A stretch of 64,000 nucleotides of DNA, from assembly GCA_039707655.1 (NCBI GenBank), contig CM077672.1:356358031-356422030 (forward strand). Direction: 5' to 3'. Positions within the stretch are counted from its first letter, which is position 1. Each line of letters begins with the position of its first letter. The DNA is from Elymus sibiricus. Its lineage: Eukaryota; Streptophyta; Magnoliopsida; Poales; Poaceae. The notes below the pieces were generated by a model. The model saw only the letters and a list, made by a program, of their open reading frames with translations. It made no database searches and had not been told where the DNA came from. Position numbers and translations under genes: made by a program. Positions 55,481 to 64,000 of the stretch are shown here, piece after piece.

Positions 55481-57314
55481 GAGGTGTGTTTCTTCTTTGC
55501 CGTCTGCAGTTTTTATTACAGACGGCAAAGTATGTCTTTGCTGTATGCTGTTTTTATTACCGATGGCAAATAACTTTGCCGTCTATGGTTTTTTTCTACA
55601 TACGGCAAAGTAAGTCTTTGCCGTCTGTAATAAAAACCACAGACGGCAAAATAACTTTGCCATCTATGTTTTTTTCTACAGATGGCAAAATATGTCTTTG
55701 CCATCAGTCATTCTTTGCCGTCTGCTGATGACGGCAAACCATTTCTTTGCCGTCTGCCCGACGAAAAGCTGACGGCAAATTAGCTGTTTCCCGTAGTGAG
55801 GGTGATTTCTCCAAGTTCACCTTGACGGTTACATCGAGTAGGAATCCAACGAGGGTGATTCCTCGGATTCCCCCTTGATGTTATGGACACACGGTTACCA
55901 TGTTTTACCTCAGTCCCTTGTTGAAGTCGGGTCGACCCCGAGGGGTACCCGCGAGAGATGTGAAGTCAGGTTGACCGTGAGGGTACCCGCGAGATATTTA
56001 CACGGCACGGCCGGGCAGGCAGACCGCCCCAGGAGAGGGATGGGCCTGACCCTTGCCGTAAGTCCGCGAGACGGGGCAACAGAAATACTGATCGTCACCG
56101 CGAGCTCCCAACACACTAATGGGATTGGATATATGATCCGAGTAGGCCTCTGGCCTTTTCGCACTAACCACCACGCGGGATAAGTTATGGGCACTCGGCG
56201 TCATACGATTCTCCCGAAAGCTCTGTCAGACGTCCAGTTCAGCATTGTGGCCGGGTCGGATCGGCGCCATCCAGGACAGAGGTGGTACCTGGATCCACCC
56301 TACGCACAACGACCCGGAGTGCAAAGGCGATGGGCCCAAGACCCCTGAGCGCTTAGGAGGTAGACCGGTGGGGACCTCTCTGCGGAGCCTAGGTGGGACT
56401 ACAGGGTGTCGATCAACCGAGGCTGGGCATGACCTGATAAAAGTGTGTCCGGCCGGAGTTAATCGAGCGTGTTGGGTAAGTTGGTGCACCCCTGCATGGA
56501 AGTTATCTATTCGAATAGTCATGTCCACGGTAACAGGACACTCGGAGTTGTATCTCGATCTACTACAACTAGAACTGGATACTTGTGATACTAAACTGAT
56601 ATGATGGCTTCGGGATCGCTTTCTCGCAGAGAGTCGGGGAAGGATCTCTGGACGTTACTAATATATACTTGTTACTATATTATATGTTATTCTACTATCT
56701 TCTGTTGCTACAAGACGTTGGAAGATGCTAGTCTTCGATAGGTTAGGCTTTCCCCTTTATTCTGGCATTTCTGCAGTATAGTCCTCAGATACAGCCCCTT
56801 TCCTTTGATACCGATGCATACTTAGCATAGATCTGATGTACGTCTTGCGAGTACTTTGGATGAGTACTCACGGTTGCTTTGCTACCTTTTTCCCCCCTAC
56901 CCGATTGATGTGATCAGATGACGGAGCCCCGGAGTCAGCTGATCCCGTCGGCGACTACTACTACCCCGACGGAGCCTACTACTACGTGGAGACCGACGAC
57001 CAGGAGTAGTTTGGACGCTCCCAGGCAGGAGGCCTGCGCCTTTTCGATCTATATGTCGTTTTTTTGCTCAGCCTTCTTAAGGCAAACTTGTTCAACTATG
57101 TCTGTACTCAGATACTGATGCTTTCGCTGACTCTTGTGTAACTCGAGCTTATGTATTCGAGCGCTCGAGGCCCCTGGCTTGTAATATAAAGCTTGTATTA
57201 TTTTTTTTTGTGTCTAGAGTTGTGTTGTGATATCTTCCCGTGAGTCCCTGAGCTTGATCGTGCGCATTTGCGTGTATGATTAGTGCATGGTCGAGTCGGG
57301 GGCGTCACATTTTT

Positions 57315-57521
57315 CCTCCGAGGAAACTTCTCACGTGTCATTCTCTATGAAATACTCGCTTTACTAAAAGTGGACATCGAAAAGTATCCTTATGTTCTTT
57401 GGTACGATATTTTTACTGAAAAAAATTCCTACGGTATACCATGAAAATATACTCTTCACCAAGCTTTTTTCGCAGTAAGTTGGTGGAGTTGAAAACAACT
57501 CATTAAAATAATATACTTTTT
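57315..57521. other. AT-rich flank between elements
   Basis: No feature recognised. It continues at 58,256 once the retroposon at 57,539-58,238 is removed. Confidence 0.35.
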
Positions 57522-57538
57522 TATCAAAGAAGTCCTTT

Positions 57539-58238
57539 CTTGCGGAAAAACTTCCTTTCAATCTCTTCAATCATGACAGTACAACGAATACCTAAAATAA
57601 TAAAATTTACATCCACATCCTTTAGACCACCTAGCAACGACTACACGCACTGAAGCGAGTCCAAGGCGCACCGCCGTCAACGTCCCTCCCTTGCCGGAGC
57701 CGGGCCAAACTTGTTGTAGTAGACAGTCGGGAAGTTGTCGTGCTAAGGCCTCATAGGACTAGCGCACCAGAACAGCAACCGCCGCCGATGAAGAGACGCA
57801 TAGATCGAAAGAATCCAACCTAAAGACACACGAACGTAGACGAATGAAGGCCGGATCCGAGTAGATCCATCAAAGATAACCACCGAACCGAATCCCGCGA
57901 GATTCGCCGGAGACACACATCCACATGCCCTCTGGCAATTCTAGATGCACCACCAGGATAGGGGCTAGGTGGGGAGAATCTTATTCTATCTTTAGGGAGC
58001 CGCCGCCGTCTCGCCTTCCTCAGCAAGACACAAACCCTAACAAAACTCAAAGAAACATCTAAAAACGGAGCCCTTCCGCCGGCAAGGGTCGGAATCCACC
58101 ACACCCCATGTCCCTAGGGTCACCGGAGACGAGGCGGACCGGCGCCGATGCCAGCAGGACGCAGAGGAACCCTAAACCTTTTTTTGAAGAGGAGGCGGCG
58201 GCTGCATGTCGAGGTGACGGCTGTGTGAAGACGCCTTG
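57539..58238 (-). mobile_element. LINE-derived retroposon, about 700 bp
   Basis: Both sides carry TATCAAAGAAGTCCTTT (57,522-57,538; 58,239-58,255), a 17-bp duplication typical of LINE-type target-primed insertion. On the minus strand the 5' part resembles the GC-rich leader of plant L1 elements, and the 3' part the familiar tail ATTTTATTATTTTAGG...TGTACTGTCATGATTGA. The poly-A has decayed. The protein-coding middle is missing, so it is an internally deleted LINE or a SINE-like derivative. Confidence 0.75.
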
Positions 58239-58446
58239 TATCAAAGAAGTCCTTTGACTTGAGCAAGAAACCGTCTCAGGAAGCCGTCCACTTACAGATC
58301 CCTCAAAACATAAGAGATGGATGTAGAGAAATTAAGAAAAAACAATAATGTACACAATTCACAACGCTTCGTTCTGGGGTGCTCTGGCGATAGCCAGGCG
58401 ATCCCCCGAGCGGGTGGCGGAGGCGGCACCGGCCGCCGCGGCTGCG

Positions 58447-59022
58447 ATGGCTAGCCGCGATGAGCGGCAGATGGTGGGTGGCCTCCTCGTCGAGGACTGG
58501 AGCACCTTCAAGAGGCGAGGGAGGGAACTCCTGCGCCGCGCTAGGAACCCGGAGAAGTTTATGCAGTGTATGCGGAGGAAAGCTACGGATTTTTTCAAAT
58601 CAGATTGGGAAGCGATCAAATTGAAGAGGGAGGAGATCAGAGGGATTGATGCGGTCCAAGGTATGGCGATTTCACCGGCGGATTTAAAGTTTGGCACAAC
58701 AAATTCGGAAATTTATGTGGAGGAATTGGGGGCCGTTTCTGCTGAGTCCGATCTCGATTTCAAAAGGGGATCGGTGGAGGGAGAGGAAGTTAATACGGGA
58801 GTTATTCCTGGTAATTTGGAGGCGAAATTTCAGGACCTGCATACTTATTTCATGGGGGGAATTGGTCCTGCTTTCTTCATCCTACTCTGCTGTTCGTCAG
58901 TGTTGTTCTTCCTACCTCGTCTTTCCTTTGCTGCTTGTTGTTTATGGCAGGGCAGGACGAGAACCAGGGCCAGAGGTGCTCCAGCGGGGATGGGAGTGCT
59001 GAGGGGCTCGCCGGCTCCATGA
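58447..59022 (+). pseudogene. LINE upstream frame
   Basis: The ATG at 58,447 opens a 191-residue frame with a basic helical part (R-R-A-R-N-P-E-K-F, A-T-D-F-F-K-S-D-W-E-A-I-K) and a hydrophobic stretch near its end. It overlaps ORF1 by about 80 bases in another frame. It may be the true N-terminal part of ORF1 after a lost frameshift or splice (TTATGGCAG before 58,949 looks like an acceptor), or a separate leader frame. Confidence 0.5.
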
Positions 59023-59933
59023 ACCCCGCGGAGGGGGAGACCGCCAAGCTGCTGGAGTGTCCGGCCACTCCTGTGCTGGGAAGAGGAAGGAGCGATGTGG
59101 GGGGGGGGGCGTCGGGCCTTGCTCTGACCACTACCCCGAAACCCTCTGTTGGCTTCTCTGCAGTTCCGGCGATGCCTCCCCCCTTGCGCAGGCACGGCAA
59201 GGCCAAGGTGGTCGAGTTTGACGACTCGCCGATCATCATCGACATGAAGGCTATGCTGAATGCGGTCAAGGGCAAGCTGGTTGTGGGGCGAGTCCTTTCC
59301 CCATATCCGGCCAACCCCTCGGCCGTCGTCAACGAGCTCAAAGGTCCATGGCGGCTTCGTGGTGATGCCGAGGCCCAGCGGGTCACGAGCAAGGACCGCC
59401 GCTTCGTGGTTTCCTTCACGGAGGAGGGGGATCGGCAGCATGTGCTGGCTGCTGGCCCTTGGCATTTCCGCAACGACGCCGTCATCTTCGCCGACTATGA
59501 TGGCCAAGGCAACCCTGCGGAGGTGCACCTGAACTCCATCAGACTGTGGGCACAAGTTCACAAGTTGTCGTTCGTGCTGAAGACCGAGGAGATGGGGTGG
59601 ACCTTCGGCAAGAAGCTTGGCACGGTCATCGTAGTGTCGCATAGGAACAAGAGGATCTTCGGCGAGCATCTCCGCATCCGTGTGGAGCATATGGTGGACA
59701 GGCCGCTGAGGAACCAAGTTGGTTTCACTCCGGTCGGCACCAACGACGAGATCATGTTCGAGGTGAAATATGAGAAACTCCCAAATTTCTGTTTTTGTTG
59801 TGGTATCTTGGGCCACACGACGGAAAGGTTCTGCAGCATGCCGAAGGAACTGCGGAAGCCGAACTTCTCCAACGACATGAAGGTGCCCCTGCACTGGAAT
59901 CGTCTCCTCGATTTTGGGGGCACGGCAGATTGA
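58944..59933 (+). pseudogene. LINE ORF1 (gag-like, zinc knuckle)
   Basis: The ATG at 58,944 starts an Asn/Gln/Ser-rich head. The DUF4283-like domain of plant L1 ORF1 follows (G-P-W-R-L-R, R-F-V-V-S-F, W-H-F-R-N-D-A-V), then a CCHC zinc knuckle C-F-C-C-G-I-L-G-H-T-T-E-R-F-C at about 59,790-59,835. The frame stops at 59,931, but the protein continues in the next frame, implying a one-base frameshift near there. ORF1 proteins bind the LINE RNA. Confidence 0.82.
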
Positions 59934-60969
59934 AGGCATGAACAAAGCAAGACTGCCGGACAGGGTTATCTCCGCAGTGTCCAATGCTGTGCGTAGCCTT
60001 TCAATGGCTGCGGCAGGCGGCTCGGACAAGGCGCCGGGGGCTGCGGGTGCCCAGGAGGGGACGCCTGCGCCCACGGACCAGGTGATGGCATGCCAAGGTC
60101 TTCAGGAGCAAGATGCTGGGGGCGACCTCTTCTTCAACCCGATTGCCCCTGGATCGCCTCGTACGGTCGAGCACCTGGACAGGGATGCTGCTGCTGGTGC
60201 TACTCACGCGCCCCTGCTGGACCATGCGAATGGTGCTACCACCTCTCCTATGCAGCTGCAGCTTCAACATGTTCAGAAGACGGCTGGAGGTGTGCATGCT
60301 GCTGTGTCTTTGCAGCCGCTGCACCAACAGTCCCTAGCAAGTGCTGCTGATGTGGGTGTGCAACCACAGCAGCTTGTGGAGGAGGCTCTGGACCTGGTGG
60401 CGACCACTGTCCAAGATGGAAGCGAGGGTGCTGCTGCTGTAGGCGCTCAGCGGCTGGCTCTGGCTGCTGCTGGAGTTAAGCGTTGGAAGAGGCTTCATCG
60501 ACAAGAACAGGAAGAGAAGGCTATGGTGCAGGCTGCATGTGTTACACATGCGGTTTTTGGTGTCCCTACTCCACCAAACAATGGCAGCGACCTCTCCAGA
60601 CGCAAGATGACTTTTGCTGCCATGCTTGAGAGCACGGCTGGCAGCAAGAGGCGTTCCCATGATGATCAAGACCTTCTTCTTAGCATGCATAGCACTAGTA
60701 CTGAAAGTTTAGATTTTAGGGGTGCTTTGGATATGAGTGATACATGTAAAAGAGTGTGTGTGGAGAGAGTTGGAACTGTAGTAGGCCTAGATGGCTCCAC
60801 TGTTCATGTTACGGAAGAAGTAGATGAGGGAGAGGAAGAGGTCCAGAACAGGAGGAGAGAGTATGTAGGGGATGGAAATGATGTAGGGGATACTACCAAG
60901 GAATCCACCGGCCCTGGGGCTACTGTTCAACTGACGGGCGCGAATGACATCGCCCGTCAGGAGCCATGA
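59934..60969 (+). pseudogene. LINE ORF1 C-terminal tail (shifted frame)
   Basis: Open from before the ORF1 stop through a Gln/Ala-rich low-complexity region to TGA at 60,967-60,969. Basic R-W-K-R-L-H-R-Q near 60,480 and acidic D-E-G-E-E-E near 60,825. The stop overlaps the ORF2 start as ATGA. Confidence 0.7.
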
Positions 60970-61435
60970 AAATGATTTGCTGGAACTACCGAGGCCTGAG
61001 TCAGCCTCGGACAGTCCAAGAACTTGTGTGCCTGTCAAAGACACACCGACCCAACGTTATCTTTCTTTCTGAAACAAGGCAAAATAAAGAGTATGTTGAG
61101 AGTTTGCGTTATCGTTTGGGTATGAAAAATATTTTTACTGTTTCTGTGCCAGACAAAGGAGGTGGATTAGCTGTCTTTTGGGATGACCTATACACTTTGG
61201 AGCTGAACAAGTATGGAGAACATTTTATTGACATGTACATTTCTAATGGTGCTGGCACTAAGTGGAGAAGCACTTTTGTCTATGGCGAGCCAAAGGGAAG
61301 CCAAAGGTATGTTATGTGGGATTTGTTAAGGCGCATAAAACCGCTTGGGTCTGGGCCGTGGTTTATGGTTGGTGATTTTAACGAGGCAATGTGGCAAAGT
61401 GAGCATTTTTCTAGGAACAAGGGTCTCCAAAACTC
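60966..61435 (+). pseudogene. LINE ORF2, endonuclease N-terminal half
   Basis: ATG 60,966. Apurinic-type endonuclease motifs: W-N-Y-R-G-L, F-L-S-E-T-R (catalytic Glu), G-G-L-A-V-F-W and V-G-D-F-N-E (Asp/Asn pair) near 61,372. The frame is lost after about 61,420 by a frameshift; the correct continuation begins near 61,436. Confidence 0.85.
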
Positions 61436-62365
61436 ATGGCTAATTTCCGCGAGATTCTCTCTGAATGTAACTTATTTGATTTGGGTTTTCACGGAGTTCC
61501 TTGGACTTATAACAATAAGCAGGAAGGAAATAAAAATGTGAAGGTGCGGCTTGATCGTGCAGTGGCATGTCCTCAATGGTCCTCTATTTTTCCTGAATGC
61601 AAGGTATCACATATTATCAGCTCTAGGTCAGATCATTGCCCTCTGCTTATTGATTTGGAGGGAGCTCCTCATTCTGGTACGTTTGTTAAACATTTGAAAT
61701 ATGAAGCGTACTGGGAGAGGGAGGAGGCGGCATTGAAAACACAGATTGAGTCATGTTGGAATAAAAGTATGCACGTAAATGATCTGGGAGATGTGGCTAA
61801 TAATTTGGACAAGTTGATGAAATCTCTTCATGGGTGGAGTAAGGATCACATTGGATATTTGCCAAAAAAGCTTGAAAAGGCTCGTAAAAGATTAAGTGTG
61901 CTGTTCAAAAGAAATGATCATAATGCAATAGTGGAGAGGAAGAAAATCCTAATGGAGATGGATGAACTTCTGATTAAGGAAGAAATCATGTGGAAGCAGA
62001 GATCTTGTTTGGACAAAATGAAATGGGGGGATAGGAACACGAAATTTTTTCATAGGCAGGCCACTTGGAGAGTGAAGAAGAATAATATTTCTGCTATCAA
62101 GAGAAGTGATGGGTCTCTATCTCATGATATGGAGGAAATCAAAGGTATTACAAACTCGTTTTTCAAAGATCTTTATTCCTGCGATTCTGTGGTAAATCCC
62201 TCCCGTATCGTGTCTCTGGTGAAACCGCTGGTGAGCGATGAAATGAATGAGGATCTTTGTAAGGATTTTTCTAAACAAGAAATTAGTGATGCCCTCTTTC
62301 AAATAGGGCCGTTGAAGGGCCCGGGTCGAGATGGTTTTCCTGCCAGATTTTTTCAGAGAAATTGA
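61436..62365 (+). pseudogene. LINE ORF2, endonuclease end and linker to RT
   Basis: Continues in another frame: G-V-P-W-T-Y-N-N, R-L-D-R-A and S-R-S-D-H-C-P-L-L (final catalytic Asp-His) near 61,630. The helical linker W-K-Q-R-S...G-D-R-N-T-K-F-F-H (about 61,990-62,050) and K-G-P-G-R-D-G-F-P follow. TGA at 62,363-62,365 is one G-to-A step from a Trp codon. Confidence 0.87.
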
Positions 62366-62797
62366 GGCTTGCTCAAGGAGGATATTGTTCGTGCTGTCCA
62401 GCAATTCTTTATCTCAGGAAGTATGCCTGAGGGGGTAAATGATACAACTATTGTTCTTATTCCTAAGGTAAAGAATCCTCAGTCGATAAAGGACTTTCGA
62501 CCGATTAGCCTCTGCAATGTCATATATAAAATTATCTCCAAGTGCCTTGTTAATAGACTGAGACCACTGCTGGATGGTATGATTTCTCCTACCCAAAGTG
62601 CCTTTATTCCCGGGAGATTAATTTCTGATAATGCTCTCATCGCTTTTGAATGCATGCATTCTTTAAATACGTTGAAGGATTCTCGTGGTGAATATTGTGC
62701 ATATAAGTTGGATCTTGCAAAAGCATATGACCGTGTGGATTGGAAATTCTTGGAACGTATGCTTAAAAGCGTATGGTTTTGCCCCAATATGGATTAA
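62366..62797 (+). pseudogene. LINE ORF2, reverse transcriptase fingers and palm
   Basis: Same frame after the stop. F-R-P-I-S-L-C-N-V-I-Y-K, Q-S-A-F-I-P-G-R-L-I-S-D-N and Y-K-L-D-L-A-K-A-Y-D-R-V-D-W (first catalytic Asp) are canonical plant L1 RT blocks. An extra A in the A-run at about 62,764 shifts the frame, and the apparent end at 62,797 is out of frame. Confidence 0.9.
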
Positions 62798-62852
62798 ATG
62801 GATTATGGCTTGTGTTACCACAGTGAAATTTTCAGTACGAGTGAATGGTTAA

Positions 62853-64000
62853 TTGCTAGACTCTTTTCATCCATCACGTGGCCTTAGGCAAGGGGACCCT
62901 CTTTCTCCGTACTTATTCCTCTTTGTGGCTGAAGCCCTATCGTTGTTACTTAATGATGCTTCGGCAAGAGGGGTTATCCAAGATTTCTGCCTAAACAGAC
63001 ATGCTCCAGGTATATCTCACTTACTTTTTGCTGATGATAGTCTCCTGTTTTTTAAAGGTAATTTGGAGCAAGCTTTGAACATAAAAGGTATATTGTCGGC
63101 TTATGAGGAGGGGACTGGTCAATTATTAAGTCCAGATAAATGTTCCATCTTATTTGGCAAGAAATGCTCTATAGAAGAGCAGGTGTCCATTTTGGTTATC
63201 CTTAAAATAACGATCGATGGATTTGAGGACAAATATCTTGGTTTGCCTATGCCAGAAGGTCATATGAAGGCGGGCAAGTTTCAATCTACAAAAGATAAAG
63301 CGCTCAAGCGGGTCTCAGACTGGATTGAAAAATATGCTTCTAGCGGAGTGAAGGAAATCCAGATCAAGTCTGTTATCCAGGCTATTTCGGTCTATGCCAT
63401 GTGTATTTTTAAATTTCCTGCTTCACTTTGTGAGGAGTTATCCCAAATTATCAGGAATTTTTGGTGGGGCGATGAGGAGAATAGGAAGAGAACTCATTGG
63501 CTGGCTTGGGATAATATGATGAAGCCAAAAAGTGAAGAGGGAATGGGTTTTCGCGACCTCAGGCTTTTTAACCAAGCGCTTTTGGCAAAACAGGCTTGGC
63601 GTTTATTGGTTTTCCCAGATTCTCTGTGCGCAAAGGTGATGAAAGCTAAATATTATCCTCATGGGCATCTTATTGATACTGTTTTCCCGCAAGCAACGTC
63701 CCTTACTTGGCAAGGTATTATGCATGGACTTGAGCTGCTGAAAAAGGGCATCATCTGGAGAGTTGTTGATGGTACTAGTATAAATACTTGGAGGGATAAT
63801 TGGATTCCTAGGGAAGCTGGCCTAAAAATTTCTGGCAAGAAGAGCAGAACGAGGATTAAATGGGTGTCTGAATTATTCTTGAGTGGGTCTAGGAGTTGGG
63901 ATGTTAATTTGATCAGACATCTATTTTATCCTTATGATGCAGAGGAAATTTTAAAGTTGCGTACTTTGAATTTGGGTGAGGGAGATCTTATTGTGTGGCA
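62853..64000 (+). pseudogene. LINE ORF2, RT catalytic core to C-terminal region, open to window end
   Basis: After a TAA at 62,850-62,852 (one step from CAA) this frame is open to the last base, 382 codons. It holds L-R-Q-G-D-P-L-S-P-Y-L-F, the catalytic F-A-D-D-S-L-L-F at about 63,028, Y-L-G-L-P near 63,235 and W-W-G near 63,465, then the Trp-rich thumb/C-terminal region. It continues beyond the window. Confidence 0.9.

Larger units (their letters stand above)
52197..55798. mobile_element. CACTA transposon, non-autonomous, 3.6 kb
   Basis: Starts CACTACGGGAATCAGC and ends AGCTGTTTCCCGTAGTG, with AGG duplications at 52,194-52,196 and 55,799-55,801. Subterminal regions hold many TTTGCCGTC/GACGGCAAA words in both orientations (52,215-52,480; 55,495-55,785), the transposase binding pattern of CACTA elements. 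No transposase frame is present. The interior is another repeat (about 52,490-54,645) and a GC-rich block. Confidence 0.93.
51669..57009 (+). pseudogene. Two-exon acidic, Tyr-rich reading frame split by CACTA
   Basis: Exon A 51,669-51,740 follows CTCTCCGGTAG and ends CCAG before GCAAGC, a GC-type donor. Exon B 56,928-57,009 follows GTGATCAG and ends at TAG 57,007-57,009. One leftover base joins two in exon B, so phase is kept. The joined peptide is acidic, with two Y-Y-Y clusters, ending V-E-T-D-D-Q-E. The CACTA element sits in the intron between them. Upstream exons, if any, are not clear. I recall similar ends in other Triticeae repeats but do not know a function. Confidence 0.45.
49573..57309 (+). 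mobile_element. Solo LTR or LARD with TG...CA ends, interrupted by CACTA
   Basis: Begins TGTAACACCCCCATG and ends GGGGGCGTCACA. TTTTT lies on both sides (49,568-49,572; 57,310-57,314). Without the CACTA element and its duplication it is about 4.1 kb. I find no second LTR and no pol, so it is a long solo LTR or a large derivative lacking coding capacity. It contains a GC-rich, UTR-like part (50,090-50,960) and a two-exon acidic frame. Orientation is taken from those exons. Confidence 0.6.
58360..64000 (+). mobile_element. L1-type LINE, runs off the window
   Basis: Order: GC-rich leader, ORF1 (zinc-knuckle protein), ORF2 (endonuclease and reverse transcriptase). The 5' border is approximate. 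It carries at least three frameshifts and two stops, so this copy is dead. Its 3' end lies outside. Confidence 0.9.

Noticed and set aside
1..64000. rRNA genes, bacterial operons, riboswitches or phage systems
   Set aside because: No matching sequence signals; the window is plant nuclear DNA dominated by transposons.

Overview
This window is a stretch of large-genome grass DNA, almost certainly Triticeae (wheat, barley, Aegilops). The grounds are an Au-type SINE, several Stowaway and Tourist/Harbinger MITEs, Copia LTRs with BARE/Angela-like termini (ATATGCCCTAGAGGCAATAA), a Tat-lineage Gypsy element carrying an antisense gene, a CACTA element with TTTGCCGTC subterminal repeats, and a plant L1-type LINE. 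It is mostly nested transposons. I see one apparently intact host gene, a cation/H+ exchanger (CHX family), on the minus strand at 21,044-23,605.

Layout. 1-2,170: unassigned AT-rich DNA. 2,173-2,337: Stowaway MITE. 2,484-19,438: a PIF/Harbinger derivative (TTA duplication) split by a 15.7-kb Gypsy element (3,235-18,909). That Gypsy has LTRs differing by one base that I can see, a one-frame gag-pol with ten premature stops and no frameshift, a 72-bp tandem array, and an intron-containing gene on the opposite strand (17,733 down to 11,515). Exon 1 of that gene is broken by a 2,150-bp Copia solo LTR (CTTAT duplication). 19,440-20,470: MITEs and an Au SINE. 21,044-23,605: CHX gene. 24,788-26,000: two decayed, convergently oriented copies of a small signal-peptide, proline-rich protein gene. 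26,186-27,177: MITEs. 27,354-48,573: a long inverted-repeat DNA element interrupted by a Copia element (28,560-47,566), which itself contains a second member of the same Copia family (35,403-44,944, CTAAT duplication). 48,900-49,572: a segment related to the proline-rich-gene flank, with an hAT-like MITE. 49,573-57,309: a TG...CA element with TTTTT duplication (solo LTR or LARD) holding a CACTA element (52,197-55,798). 57,539-58,238: minus-strand LINE-derived retroposon with a 17-bp duplication. About 58,360 to the window end: plus-strand L1-like LINE, truncated by the window edge.

The nesting gives a relative history. The Gypsy is younger than the Harbinger it split, the solo Copia LTR is younger than the Gypsy, Copia 2 is younger than Copia 1, and the CACTA is younger than the TG...CA element. 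The Gypsy and Copia copies are defective in coding yet structurally complete, so they probably moved with proteins supplied by other copies. I found no clearly new biological system. The most informative signals are the CG/CHG-type nonsense spectrum of a very young Gypsy, the intron-bearing antisense gene inside it, a Stowaway MITE whose loop carries a copy of nearby DNA, a 60-bp LTR minisatellite whose unit number explains an LTR length difference, and a phase-compatible two-exon acidic reading frame split by the CACTA element.
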